From Cognatazoarcus halotolerans (GTDB lineage Bacteria; Pseudomonadota; Gammaproteobacteria; Burkholderiales; Rhodocyclaceae): a stretch of DNA of 64,000 nt. The notes beneath the pieces are model-generated. The model was not told where the DNA came from, did not search any database, and worked only from the letters and a program-made list of their open reading frames with translations. The stretch is from positions 356,299 to 420,298 of the forward strand of contig NZ_WUAF01000002.1 in assembly GCF_009800965.1 (NCBI RefSeq), in the 5' to 3' direction. The translations under genes and the position numbers were made by a program. Shown here piece after piece: positions 16,254 through 25,555 of this stretch. Position 1 is the stretch's first letter. Every line of letters starts with the position of its first letter.

Positions 16254-19079
16254 ATGATGAAGCAACTCTTCAGCAGCTCTCATCTTTTCGGCAGCAATGC
16301 CCCATTCATCGAGGAGCTCTACGAGACCTACCTCGAGAATCCGGACGGGGTGTCCGAAGAATGGCAGCAATACTTCGATAGTTTGCAGAACACCCCGGGC
16401 GCTCAGCGCGACGTCGCTCACTTCCCGGTGATCAATGCCTTTGCGGACATGGCCAAGCGCGGCCCGACCCGTGTAATTTCGGGCGGCAGCGACAAACGTC
16501 AGGTCAGCGTCCTGCAGCTTATCAACGCCTATCGCTTTCTCGGCAACCGCTGGGCCAATCTCGATCCGCTCAAGCGCACCGAGCGTCCGGAGATTCAGGA
16601 GCTCGAGCCTTCCTACTATGGCCTTACCGAGGGTGACCTGAACGCGACCTTCAATGTCGGATCGTTCAGCGGCTTCTCCGGTGATCAGGCCTCGCTTCGC
16701 GAGATTCTCGAAACGGTCCGCCAGACCTATTGTGGTTCGATCGGATCGGAGTACATGTATATCTCCGACATCGCGCAGAAGCGCTGGATCCAGGCGCGTC
16801 TCGAATCGGTGCGTGGCACGCCCACCTACTCGGCAGACCAGAAGAAGCGCATATTGGAGCGCCTCACGGCTGCCGAGACCCTCGAGAAGTATCTGCATAC
16901 CAAGTATGTTGGCCAGAAGCGCTTCTCGCTCGAGGGTGGAGAAAGCACCATCGTCTCGATGGATGAGCTTATCCGCGTCGCCGGTGCGAGCGGCGTCGAA
17001 GAGATCGTCGTGGGTATGGCCCACCGTGGTCGCCTCAACGTGCTGGTGAATACACTTGGCAAGCTTCCGAAGATGCTGTTTGCTGAATTCGAAGGCAAGG
17101 CCGGTGGCGACCTCACCGCCGGCGACGTCAAATATCACATGGGTTTCTCGAGCGATGTGATGACCAGCGGTGGGCCGGTGCACCTGACCCTGGCCTTCAA
17201 CCCCTCCCACCTGGAGATCGTCAACCCGGTGGTTGAGGGTTCCGTGTACGCGCGTCAATTGCGTCGCGGAATCGTCGAGGGCAAGGCCAAGGTTCTTCCA
17301 GTGCTCATCCACGGTGACTCGGCGGTGGCCGGGCAGGGCGTGAACCAGGAGATGCTGAACTTTTCGCAGACCCGGGGCTATGGGACCGGTGGCACCGTTC
17401 ATATCGTCGTGAACAACCAGATCGGCTTTACCACCTCTGATCCGCGCGACTATCGTTCCTCGCTGTATTGCACCGACATCTTCAAGATGGTCGAGGCACC
17501 GATCTTCCACGTCAATGGGGACGATCCTGAAGCGGTGGCCTTCGTCACCAAGCTTGCGGTCGATTTCCGCCAGGAGTTCAAGCGCGATGTGGTCATCGAC
17601 CTGATCTGCTTCCGCAAGCTGGGGCACAACGAGGCCGACGAGCCGATGGTGACCCAGCCGCTGATGTACAAGAAGATCGCAAAGCATCCGGGTACCCGCA
17701 AGCTATACGCCGATCGCTTGGTCGGCGAGGCGGTGTGTACCGATGGCGAACCGGAGGAATTCATCCGCAGCTATCGCGATCATCTCGATCGTGGCGAGCT
17801 GCTTGCCAATCCGGTGCTTTCTGGCCACAAGCGCAAGTATTCCGTCGATTGGGCACCGTACCTCAACAAGAAATACACCTCGAGCGCAGATACCAAGGTG
17901 CCGCTCGCCGAGCTCAAGCGGCTCGCCAAGTCGATTACTACGATGCCCGAGGGCTTCACGCTGCATCCCCGGGTTGCCAAGATCAACGCCGATCGCGTTG
18001 AAATGGGCGAAGGCAAGCTACCGCTTGACTGGGGCATGGGCGAGAATCTCGCCTACGCGACCCTGGTCGTTCAGGGCTTCGGCGTGCGCATTTCCGGTGA
18101 GGACGTCGGGCGCGGCACCTTCTTCCACCGCCATGCGGTCATGCACGATCAGAACCGGGAGAAGTTCGACCACGGCATCTACGTTCCGCTCAAGCATATC
18201 CGCGACGGTCAGGCAGACTTTCACGTTTACGACTCGGTGTTGTCCGAAGAGGCCGTGTTGGCGTTCGAGTATGGCTACTGCACCACGGAGCCCGAGCAGC
18301 TGGTGGTGTGGGAGGCCCAGTTCGGTGACTTCGTCAACGGTGCACAGGTGGTGATCGATCAGTTCATCAGTTCCGGCGAGGCGAAATGGGGCCGTCAGTG
18401 CGGCCTGGTGATGCTGCTGCCACACGGTTTCGAGGGGCAGGGTCCGGAGCACTCGTCGGCACGTCCGGAGCGTTTCATGAACCTGGCCGCTCAGATGAAC
18501 ATGGAGATCTGCGTCCCCTCCACGCCGGCACAGATCTTCCACGTGCTTCGCCGCCAGATGGTCCGCAGGCAGCGCAAGCCGCTCGTGATCATGACGCCGA
18601 AGTCGCTGCTGCGCCACAAGGACGCAACTTCATCGCTTGACGAATTGGCGAAGGGTTCTTTCCAGACGGTGATCGGAGAGATCGACAAGGTCGATGCCAA
18701 GAAGGTCAAGCGCGTTCTGATCTGCTGCGGCAAGATCTACTACGAACTGCTCGCACATCGTCGCGCCAACGATATCAAGGACATGGCGATCGTCCGCCTG
18801 GAGCAGATGTATCCGTTCCCTGCCGAGGAGTTCGCGGCGGAGATGGAGAAGTATCCGAATGCCAAGGAGATCGTGTGGGTTCAGGAAGAGCCCCGCAACC
18901 AGGGTATGTGGTACTGGCTGTCGTCGCGTCAGCATCTGGACAACGTCATCGGCACCAAGCGTCGCTTGCTGCTGGTGTCGCGCCCGGCTGCTGCGTCGCC
19001 GGCGGTCGGCTACTACGCGATGCACAATTTGCAGCAGAAGGCGGTTATCGAAAACGCCTTTGGCGAAATCAAGGCCTGA
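16254..19079 (+). CDS. sucA: 2-oxoglutarate dehydrogenase E1 component
   Basis: The E1 subunit decarboxylates 2-oxoglutarate with thiamine diphosphate and passes succinyl to the E2 lipoyl group. The 941-residue protein has the N-terminal E2-binding peptide LFGSNAPFIEELYETYLENPDGVS, the substrate region VGMAHRGRLNVL, the ThDP motif ending in FVNNQIGFTTS-like sequence (HIVVNNQIGFTTS), and the C-terminal transketolase-like part. AGGTGG five bases before the ATG at 16254 favours this start; an in-frame GTG at 16245 overlaps that ribosome-binding site. It begins the odhA-odhB-lpd unit 84 bases after the gltA terminator. Confidence 0.97.
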   Translation: MMKQLFSSSHLFGSNAPFIEELYETYLENPDGVSEEWQQYFDSLQNTPGAQRDVAHFPVINAFADMAKRGPTRVISGGSDKRQVSVLQLINAYRFLGNRWANLDPLKRTERPEIQELEPSYYGLTEGDLNATFNVGSFSGFSGDQASLREILETVRQTYCGSIGSEYMYISDIAQKRWIQARLESVRGTPTYSADQKKRILERLTAAETLEKYLHTKYVGQKRFSLEGGESTIVSMDELIRVAGASGVEEIVVGMAHRGRLNVLVNTLGKLPKMLFAEFEGKAGGDLTAGDVKYHMGFSSDVMTSGGPVHLTLAFNPSHLEIVNPVVEGSVYARQLRRGIVEGKAKVLPVLIHGDSAVAGQGVNQEMLNFSQTRGYGTGGTVHIVVNNQIGFTTSDPRDYRSSLYCTDIFKMVEAPIFHVNGDDPEAVAFVTKLAVDFRQEFKRDVVIDLICFRKLGHNEADEPMVTQPLMYKKIAKHPGTRKLYADRLVGEAVCTDGEPEEFIRSYRDHLDRGELLANPVLSGHKRKYSVDWAPYLNKKYTSSADTKVPLAELKRLAKSITTMPEGFTLHPRVAKINADRVEMGEGKLPLDWGMGENLAYATLVVQGFGVRISGEDVGRGTFFHRHAVMHDQNREKFDHGIYVPLKHIRDGQADFHVYDSVLSEEAVLAFEYGYCTTEPEQLVVWEAQFGDFVNGAQVVIDQFISSGEAKWGRQCGLVMLLPHGFEGQGPEHSSARPERFMNLAAQMNMEICVPSTPAQIFHVLRRQMVRRQRKPLVIMTPKSLLRHKDATSSLDELAKGSFQTVIGEIDKVDAKKVKRVLICCGKIYYELLAHRRANDIKDMAIVRLEQMYPFPAEEFAAEMEKYPNAKEIVWVQEEPRNQGMWYWLSSRQHLDNVIGTKRRLLLVSRPAAASPAVGYYAMHNLQQKAVIENAFGEIKA

Positions 19080-19122
19080 AGCCGTTCAATAACCAAAGCC
19101 CAAAGTACAAGAGGGAGAAAAA

Positions 19123-20316
19123 ATGCTGATCGAAGTCAAAGTGCCGCAGTTGTCCGAATCCGTTTCCGAAGCCACGCTGGTGAGCTGGCACAAGAAGGAA
19201 GGCGATGCCGTATCGCGCGACGAAAACCTGATCGATATCGAGACCGACAAGGTCGTGCTGGAAACGCCCGCACCTGCGGATGGCGTGCTGGTCAAGATCG
19301 TCAAGCAGGGTGGTGACAGTGTGACTTCGGGCGAGCTGATCGCCCAGATCGACACCGAAGCCAAGGCCGCAGCCGGAGCCGCTGCGCCGGCCGAAAAGCC
19401 TGCCGCCGCCCCGGCCGCCACCGCACCCGCACCTGCCACGGCGGCGCCGACCGCTGCCGAAGGGGCTGCCAGCCCCGCCGCGCGGAAAATCCTTGCAGAG
19501 AAGGGCATCGCCGCCGACGAGGTGAAGGGCTCCGGTCGCGGTGGCCGTATCACCAAGGAAGATGCGGTTGCGGCCCAGCCGAAGAGTGCCCCGGCCGCCC
19601 AGGTGGTCGACGGTGAGCGTCCCGAGCAGCGCGTGCCGATGACCCGCTTGCGTGCGCGCATCGCGGAGCGGCTGCTGCAATCGAAGAACGAAAACGCCAT
19701 CCTGACCACCTTCAACGAGGTGAACATGGCGCCGGTCATGGCGCTGCGCAAGCAATATGGTGAGAAATTCGAGAAGGCCCATGGCGTGCGTCTCGGTTTC
19801 ATGGGCTTCTTCGTGAAGGCCGCCGTCGCAGCCCTCAAGAAGTTCCCGATCCTCAACGCCTCGGTCGATGGCAGCGACATCGTCTACCACGGCTATATCG
19901 ACATCGGCATTGCGGTCGGTTCGCCGCGTGGTCTGGTGGTGCCAATCCTCCGTGACGCCGATCAGATGTCGATTGCCGACATCGAGAAGAAGATCGCCGA
20001 ATTCGGCAACAAGGCGAAGGACGGCAAGCTCACCATGGAAGAGCTCTCGGGCGGCACCTTCTCCATCTCGAACGGTGGCGTGTTCGGTTCGATGCTGTCG
20101 ACGCCGATCATCAACCCGCCGCAGTCGGCAATTCTCGGTATCCATGCCACCAAGGATCGCCCGGTTGTCGAGAACGGGCAGATCGTGATTCGCCCGATCA
20201 ACTATCTGGCCATGTCTTACGACCATCGAATCATCGACGGTCGCGAGGCGGTGCTCGGCCTGGTCACCATGAAGGAAGCGCTTGAAGATCCGGCCCGCCT
20301 GATTCTCGACGTCTGA
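19123..20316 (+). CDS. sucB: 2-oxoglutarate dehydrogenase E2 component (dihydrolipoyl succinyltransferase)
   Basis: The 397-residue E2 core has one lipoyl domain (lipoyl-lysine in ETDKVVLE near residue 44), an Ala/Pro-rich linker (about 82-110), an E3-binding domain ([12 protein letters not shown]), and the acyltransferase catalytic domain with [13 protein letters not shown] near the C-terminus. One lipoyl domain and this catalytic motif are typical of succinyltransferase rather than acetyltransferase E2s. GGGAG precedes the ATG. It lies between E1 and E3 genes, 43 and 91 bases apart. Confidence 0.98.
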   Translation: MLIEVKVPQLSESVSEATLVSWHKKEGDAVSRDENLIDIETDKVVLETPAPADGVLVKIVKQGGDSVTSGELIAQIDTEAKAAAGAAAPAEKPAAAPAATAPAPATAAPTAAEGAASPAARKILAEKGIAADEVKGSGRGGRITKEDAVAAQPKSAPAAQVVDGERPEQRVPMTRLRARIAERLLQSKNENAILTTFNEVNMAPVMALRKQYGEKFEKAHGVRLGFMGFFVKAAVAALKKFPILNASVDGSDIVYHGYIDIGIAVGSPRGLVVPILRDADQMSIADIEKKIAEFGNKAKDGKLTMEELSGGTFSISNGGVFGSMLSTPIINPPQSAILGIHATKDRPVVENGQIVIRPINYLAMSYDHRIIDGREAVLGLVTMKEALEDPARLILDV

Positions 20317-20330
20317 TTCTGAAGTGACCT

Positions 20331-20386
20331 GAAAGGGGGAGGGCGGCGGCGCGGGCGTGATCCGGCGCGACGTACTTCCCCCTTTC
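20331..20386 (+). other. Intra-operon stem-loop between odhB and lpd
   Basis: GAAAGGGGGA (20331-20340) is an exact reverse complement of TCCCCCTTTC (20377-20386); the 36-base loop is itself GC-rich. No T-tract follows directly. It may partly stop, process or stabilise the transcript between E2 and E3. Confidence 0.45.
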
Positions 20387-20407
20387 GTCAAGCAAAGGAA
20401 GAACAAA

Positions 20408-21841
20408 ATGGCTGACAAGCAATTCGATGTACTGGTAATCGGTGGCGGTCCTGGCGGCTACGTTGCCGCGATTCGCGCCGCACAACTTGGCTTCAAGACC
20501 GCCTGTGCGGAGTCCAATCCCTATGCCGACCCGAAAGGCGAGCCGCGTCTCGGCGGCACCTGCCTGAACGTGGGGTGTATTCCCTCCAAGGCATTGCTCC
20601 ATACCTCGCACCTCTTCGAGGAAACGCAGCATGCATTTGCGGCGCAGGGCATCAAGGTGAAAGGTGACGTCTCGATTGACGTGCCGACGATGATCGCCCG
20701 CAAGGCCAAGGTGGTCGATCAGCTCACCTCAGGCATCAAGGGCCTGTTTAAGAAGAACAAGGTCACCTTCCTGGCCGGGCACGGCAGCTTCGTCGGCAAG
20801 GGCGAGGGGGGGTGGCAGGTCAAGGTCGGCGAGGAGACCGTCGAGGCGAAGCAGGTCATCGTCGCAACCGGTTCGACCGCTCGCCACCTGCCGGGAATCC
20901 CGGTGGACAATACACTCGTCTGCGACAACATCGGCGCCCTCGAACTCAGCGAGGTGCCCAAGCGTCTCGGGTTGATCGGATCCGGCGTGATCGGCTTGGA
21001 AATGGGGTCGGTGTGGCGTCGCCTGGGTGCCGAGGTGACCATTCTCGAAGCGATGGACAGCTTCCTCGGCGCGGCTGATCAGGATGTCGCCAAGGAGGCC
21101 CAGAAGGTCTTCGTCAAGCAGGGGATGGACGTCAAGCTCGGCGTCAAGGTCGGCAAGGTCACGCCGGCAAAGAACAAGAAGTCGGTCACCGTCGAGTACG
21201 AAGACAAGGACGGTGCCTCGAAGGCGGTATTCGACAAGCTGATCGTGTCGGTCGGCCGGGTGCCCAACACCGCCGGACTGAACGCCGAGGCTGTCGGCCT
21301 CAAGATCGATGAGCGTGGCTTTGTCGTGGTTGACGATCACTGCAAGAGCAACCTTGACGGTGTGTGGGCGGTCGGCGATGTGGTGCGTGGTCCGATGCTG
21401 GCCCACAAGGCGATGGAAGAGGGCGTGATGGTCGCCGAGCTCATGGCGGGTCAGGCAGGGCACTGCAACTTCGACACCGTGCCCTGGGTGATCTATACCA
21501 GTCCGGAGATCGCGTGGGTCGGAAAGACCGAGCAGCAACTCAAGGCCGATGGTATCGAATACCGTACCGGCAAGATTCCTTTCCTCGCGAACGGACGCGC
21601 GCTCGGGACCGGCGATACCACTGGTTTCGTGAAGATGCTGGCCTGCGCCAAGACCGATCGCATCCTCGGTGTGCACATCATCGGCGCCAACGCGTCCGAG
21701 TTGATTGGCGAAGCCGTTGTGACGATGGAGTTCGGTGGCGCATCGGAGGATCTGGCGCGTATCTGCCATGCGCACCCGACGCTCTCCGAAGTGGTCCACG
21801 AAGCCGCCCTCGCGGTCGATAAACGTCCCCTGCATTTCTGA
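20408..21841 (+). CDS. lpdA: Dihydrolipoyl dehydrogenase (E3)
   Basis: E3 reoxidises the lipoyl group with FAD and NAD. The 477-residue protein starts [21 protein letters not shown] (FAD site), contains the redox disulfide [16 protein letters not shown], the NAD site [17 protein letters not shown], and the C-terminal active-site dyad [17 protein letters not shown] precedes the ATG at 20408; an upstream in-frame ATG at 20357 lies inside the stem-loop region and lacks family sequence. It is the last TCA-cluster gene. Confidence 0.98.
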   Translation: MADKQFDVLVIGGGPGGYVAAIRAAQLGFKTACAESNPYADPKGEPRLGGTCLNVGCIPSKALLHTSHLFEETQHAFAAQGIKVKGDVSIDVPTMIARKAKVVDQLTSGIKGLFKKNKVTFLAGHGSFVGKGEGGWQVKVGEETVEAKQVIVATGSTARHLPGIPVDNTLVCDNIGALELSEVPKRLGLIGSGVIGLEMGSVWRRLGAEVTILEAMDSFLGAADQDVAKEAQKVFVKQGMDVKLGVKVGKVTPAKNKKSVTVEYEDKDGASKAVFDKLIVSVGRVPNTAGLNAEAVGLKIDERGFVVVDDHCKSNLDGVWAVGDVVRGPMLAHKAMEEGVMVAELMAGQAGHCNFDTVPWVIYTSPEIAWVGKTEQQLKADGIEYRTGKIPFLANGRALGTGDTTGFVKMLACAKTDRILGVHIIGANASELIGEAVVTMEFGGASEDLARICHAHPTLSEVVHEAALAVDKRPLHF

Positions 21842-21856
21842 TCGGGACGTGATCAG

Positions 21857-21908
21857 GCGATTGCTCGCGCGCCGGCCTGCAAGCTTGCCGCTGCCCGCGA
21901 TCAATCGC
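21857..21908 (+). other. Imperfect stem-loop between lpd and zapE
   Basis: GCGATTG-C-TCGCG pairs with CGCGA-T-CAATCGC (12 pairs, one mismatch); the loop contains a 10-bp palindrome GCAAGCTTGC (21879-21888). It may mark the 3' end of the odhAB-lpd transcript, though no T-run follows. Confidence 0.3.
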
Positions 21909-21937
21909 CGCTTGATACAGCAATTCGCAGCACGAGC

Positions 21938-23050
21938 ATGCCACATCGCATACTGAACGTTTCCGAGAACGGAATGATCGAGGCCTACGAGGCCTTGCTC
22001 AAGACACGAGGCTACAAATCCGACCCGGCACAACGTTCGGCAGCCCAGCGATTGCAGGGCATGTATTCCGAGCTGATCGGTTTCAAGGCGGCTCGGCAAA
22101 GCACGTTCAAGCGGCTATTTACCCGCCCAGGGGTACCGCGCAGCCTCTACTTCTGGGGTGGTGTCGGTCGCGGCAAGAGCTTTCTCATGGATTGCTTTTT
22201 CGATGCCGTGCCATATCGGCGCAAGCGCCGTGTTCACTTTCATGCCTTCATGCAGGAAGTGCATGCCGACCTCAAGACATTCAGCCAGGAGCCCGATCCG
22301 CTGATCAAGGTGGCGGAGCGAATCGCCCGCAATACCCGGCTGCTATGCTTCGATGAATTCCACGTTTCGGATATCGCCGACGCGATGATGCTCGGCAGAT
22401 TGCTCGAGGCACTTCTCGCACGCGGTGTGATATTCGTGATGACTTCGAACTATCCGCCCGACGGCCTGTATCCGAACGGCTTGATGCGGGTGAATTTCCT
22501 GCCGACCATCGAAATGATGAAGCGGCGCTTCGAGGTGTTTGAACTCGACCACGGCGTCGATTACCGCTTGCGCACCATGGAGAAGATGGAAACCTTCCTG
22601 GTACCGGCCGGCGAGGAAGCGGATCGCAAGATGGCGGTCGATTTCCGCCAGATTGCCGCGCTCGAGGGCGAGGCTGGGACGATCAGCGTGCTGGGGCGCG
22701 AGATCAAGGTTATCCGGGAAGCGCCGGGCGTGGCGTGGTTCCATTTTGATGACCTCTGCCGGAGTGCGCGGTCGCAGAATGATTACCTCGAGATTGCGCG
22801 GGAACATCACACGGTGATGATTTCGGGCATACCCAGAATGAGTGCCGGCGAGGCGTCGGAGGCAAGGCGCTTCACCTGGCTGATCGATGTGCTTTACGAC
22901 CACCGGGTCAAGCTGGTCGCAAGTGCTGCGGTCGAAGCACACGATCTGTACCGTGAAGGCCACAACGCGCATGAGTTCGTGCGTACGGTGAGTCGTCTCA
23001 TCGAGATGCGTTCCCGCGAATATCTCGCCGAGGCTCACCGCACGGACTGA
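21938..23050 (+). CDS. zapE: Cell division ATPase ZapE (AFG1 family)
   Basis: ZapE is a P-loop ATPase that interacts with FtsZ during division. The 370-residue protein has Walker A GGVGRGKSFLMD (near residue 73), Walker B LLCFDEFHVSD, the sensor stretch VIFVMTSNYPPDGLYPNG, and AFG1-family sequence to the C-terminus (LVASAAVEAHDLY). The start could also be the internal ATG at 21974 (MIEAYEALL); the first 12 residues are not conserved in my recollection. It is the last gene before a convergent gap with gspN. Confidence 0.93.
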   Translation: MPHRILNVSENGMIEAYEALLKTRGYKSDPAQRSAAQRLQGMYSELIGFKAARQSTFKRLFTRPGVPRSLYFWGGVGRGKSFLMDCFFDAVPYRRKRRVHFHAFMQEVHADLKTFSQEPDPLIKVAERIARNTRLLCFDEFHVSDIADAMMLGRLLEALLARGVIFVMTSNYPPDGLYPNGLMRVNFLPTIEMMKRRFEVFELDHGVDYRLRTMEKMETFLVPAGEEADRKMAVDFRQIAALEGEAGTISVLGREIKVIREAPGVAWFHFDDLCRSARSQNDYLEIAREHHTVMISGIPRMSAGEASEARRFTWLIDVLYDHRVKLVASAAVEAHDLYREGHNAHEFVRTVSRLIEMRSREYLAEAHRTD

Positions 23051-23079
23051 ATTGCTTTGTGCTCTCGATCGCACTGCGC

Positions 23080-23100
23080 CCTCCGGCTTGCCGCCGGAGG
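23080..23100. terminator. 8-bp stem-loop between convergent zapE and gspN
   Basis: CCTCCGGC and GCCGGAGG pair perfectly around a 5-base loop in the 63-base gap between zapE and gspN. No T-tract is present on either side, so it is only a possible bidirectional end structure. Confidence 0.4.
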
Positions 23101-23113
23101 CCGGTCGGAGCGT

Positions 23114-23857
23114 TCAGTTGAAATCGATTCTCACGCGTTTCGGATCGGCGGTCGGAAACGCGTAACCGTCCATGACGTTCGGCAGGCGGCCGACGATGGC
23201 TTCCGGGCCCGAGACCTGGCCGCGAAATCGGGGCTGGCCCTGCGCGTCCCAACCGCCCTTGCCATCGATCCGTATATCGCCGCCGAGCGTGTTTACTTCG
23301 AAACTACCCAGCCTGCCTCTTGCCTCGGCATCGATCTCGTAATCGCCAAATCGCTGTTGCGGCAATAGATCGACGCCTGCATCCAGCCAGGTCAATCTGG
23401 CCGTCCCGTGGCATTCCTGATTCCAGCCGCAGGTGACGCCGTTACTCTCGATTCTCAGCACCCCCCGCCAGCCCGCGCGCGCGATCGGCGATGGCAAGGA
23501 GTCGAGCAATGCCCTGAGCGGCGCATCCAGGGCCGCGCGAGTGACTGACATGCCGGTCGGCCCCAGCGTGACGCGCAGCACCGTCTGTCCGGCTTCTTCA
23601 AGACGCCAGCCAATGCTTGCGCCCGTGAGATCGAGTTCGCTTGCCCAGGTGCCGGAAAGCCACGGCTGGGCGCTGCGCCCATCGGGCGACAGGCTGACGA
23701 AGACACCGCTGCCATGCCACACGGTGCCGCTTGTATGCATGAGCCGCAGACGCCCGTCGGTCGCCCGCGCGAGCACGCGATCCATCAGGCTTGCCGGTGC
23801 CATGGTCACCGCGATCGAAAGAACCAGCGCGGTGACGAGCAGTAGACGTTTCCACAT
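23114..23857 (-). CDS. gspN: Type II secretion system protein N
   Basis: The 247-residue protein has one N-terminal membrane helix (MWKRLLLVTALVLSIAVTMA) and a periplasmic region with GspN features (GTVWHGSG near residue 45, then the AIVGRLPNVMDGY ending). GspN is an accessory inner-membrane component of uncertain role found in a subset of type II systems. It is the last gene of the gspC-N operon, 10 bases after gspM. Confidence 0.88.
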   Translation of the reverse strand: MWKRLLLVTALVLSIAVTMAPASLMDRVLARATDGRLRLMHTSGTVWHGSGVFVSLSPDGRSAQPWLSGTWASELDLTGASIGWRLEEAGQTVLRVTLGPTGMSVTRAALDAPLRALLDSLPSPIARAGWRGVLRIESNGVTCGWNQECHGTARLTWLDAGVDLLPQQRFGDYEIDAEARGRLGSFEVNTLGGDIRIDGKGGWDAQGQPRFRGQVSGPEAIVGRLPNVMDGYAFPTADPKRVRIDFN

Positions 23858-23867
23858 GGCCGGCGTG

Positions 23868-24347
23868 TCAGCGGGTTGCGGTGGGCGTCAGCAAACCCTC
23901 CACCCCGATCTTGTCGCCGGCCACCCGCAGGGACATCTCGCCGACCTGCAGTTGCTGCTGGGACTGCATGCTGGCAAGCCAGTCGAGCAGGGCTGTGGCC
24001 TGCACTGTCCCGGAGATGCGCAAACCGTTGGTATCGGTGTCGATGACCAGGTCGAGTTCGCGTGCCGTGGCCGCGGCACGAGCCGCTTGCGTGCGGACTG
24101 CGAGCGTCGCCGCCGCCGGCGGCGTCAGACGGCGCAACTGGGCGAGTTCCTCTGCGTCCGCCTGCATTCTGGCCAGTTCCGCTTCAGCGGCTGGGAGACG
24201 CTTGTCGAGGCGGGCGCGTTCGGAGAAGGACCATTCGGCGAGGAGCAACAGCAGCGTCGTGGCGATCACGACTGTTGCAATACCGATCAGCCGGCGCTCA
24301 CGTGGATTGAGTGTGGCGAGGCGGGCCTTGAGTTGGGTCACGATCAT
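23868..24347 (-). CDS. gspM: Type II secretion system protein M
   Basis: The 159-residue inner-membrane assembly protein has a short cytoplasmic start (LATLNPRERRLIG), one helix (about 20-38), and a periplasmic ferredoxin-like domain rich in alanine. RERRLI before the helix is typical of GspM. It partners GspL in the inner-membrane platform. The start overlaps the gspL stop by 4 bases. Confidence 0.9.
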   Translation of the reverse strand: MIVTQLKARLATLNPRERRLIGIATVVIATTLLLLLAEWSFSERARLDKRLPAAEAELARMQADAEELAQLRRLTPPAAATLAVRTQAARAAATARELDLVIDTDTNGLRISGTVQATALLDWLASMQSQQQLQVGEMSLRVAGDKIGVEGLLTPTATR

Positions 24348-25555
24348 TGCGCCACCTCGCGGCTAAGGGTCAATCGTGGCGATTGTCCGTCACTGAATAC
24401 GGCCCGGAGACCGCGGCTGGCGAGCCGCTCGCCGAGTACCGCCCGTTGCTGCGCATCGAGGCCAGGCACGGCGAGTTCGAGTCTATGGTTGGCATAGCGC
24501 AGATCGGTCACCGAATTGCGCGCTTCGACGCCGCGTGCCTCGCCGTAGGCCGCGAGCAGTGCCAGCAGGTCGTCGTCGCTCAGACGGCCGTTTTCCGAGC
24601 GCTTGAGATTGAGCTGACGGGCGAGCTGTGCCGCAGGTGCGATCGCGGGGGTATTCGGCACGGCGGTGACGAAGATCCTGTGCATGCGCTCTTCGATACC
24701 GGAAAGTCGCGATTTCTGCCACAGCACCTCGCCCAGCGTTGCCAACAGGAGCGTCGAGGCCGCAGCGGCTGCCAGCAGTGCCGGCTTGCGCAGCCACGCA
24801 AAGGCGCCGGCACCGCCTGCGCGTGAGGCGAACTCGTCGTGCAGCAGATTATGTGCGCCGGCTGTGTTCTGCCACCACAGGTAGGGAGCGCCACTGCGCA
24901 GCGCAGTACCGGGCAAGGCGGTGTCGTGATCGAGCGGGGAGGCGTTGACGCCGGGGGCAAGGTGCAGCACCACGGCTTCGGGCGCGCGGTTGGCCGCTCG
25001 GGCGGCAGCCAAGGCATGTTCGACGATCGGCAGGGCTTGCGACAGCGGTCCGTCGATCACCTCGCCGGCCGCTTCATGCCTCAGCAGCACGACTTCGTCG
25101 CGCAGCGAAAGGCTCCAGTTCGCGTTGCTGGCGGGCGCCGTCTCGATTTCGGCATAGACAGCCGACGGCTGGCGCCCGATCGCCTCGAGTTGCGCGACGA
25201 GGGCACGCAAACGATCGCGCCCGACTACCAGTACCGCCGCGAGCACGCCGTCGTTTCGCGTTTCGCGTGCAATGACTGTCAGGTGCTGGCTATCGGGTTC
25301 GCGCAGCAAGCGGTCTTCGAGCGCGTAGCCGAGCAGCCGGGCCTCGTCGCGGCGCGCGCCCTTGGGCAGACGGGCCTCATGCCATATGCACTGGGCACCG
25401 CCGAGGATCACTTCGCAGCGCGCGGCGGCCGGCCAGTGCCGTGGTTCCGACTGACCTTCTGACAGTGGGCGGTTGCCTTCGTCGAGCAGCACCCACGAGG
25501 CAGCGGGTGACTGGGGCCAGTTTTCGTCGAGAAGAAGGAGGAGGCGGTTACTCAT
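24344..25555 (-). CDS. gspL: Type II secretion system protein L
   Basis: GspL links the secretion ATPase GspE to the membrane platform. The 403-residue protein has an actin-like cytoplasmic domain (about 1-240, LLGYALEDRLL and VVLHLAPGVN), one membrane helix (about 270-288, LLAAAAASTLLLATLGEVLW) and a periplasmic ferredoxin-like domain with the typical VTDLRYANHRLELAVPG. The start at 25555 overlaps the gspK stop by 4 bases (ATGA); ten additional in-frame codons upstream lie inside gspK. Confidence 0.93.
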   Translation of the reverse strand: MSNRLLLLLDENWPQSPAASWVLLDEGNRPLSEGQSEPRHWPAAARCEVILGGAQCIWHEARLPKGARRDEARLLGYALEDRLLREPDSQHLTVIARETRNDGVLAAVLVVGRDRLRALVAQLEAIGRQPSAVYAEIETAPASNANWSLSLRDEVVLLRHEAAGEVIDGPLSQALPIVEHALAAARAANRAPEAVVLHLAPGVNASPLDHDTALPGTALRSGAPYLWWQNTAGAHNLLHDEFASRAGGAGAFAWLRKPALLAAAAASTLLLATLGEVLWQKSRLSGIEERMHRIFVTAVPNTPAIAPAAQLARQLNLKRSENGRLSDDDLLALLAAYGEARGVEARNSVTDLRYANHRLELAVPGLDAQQRAVLGERLASRGLRAVFSDGQSPRLTLSREVAQ

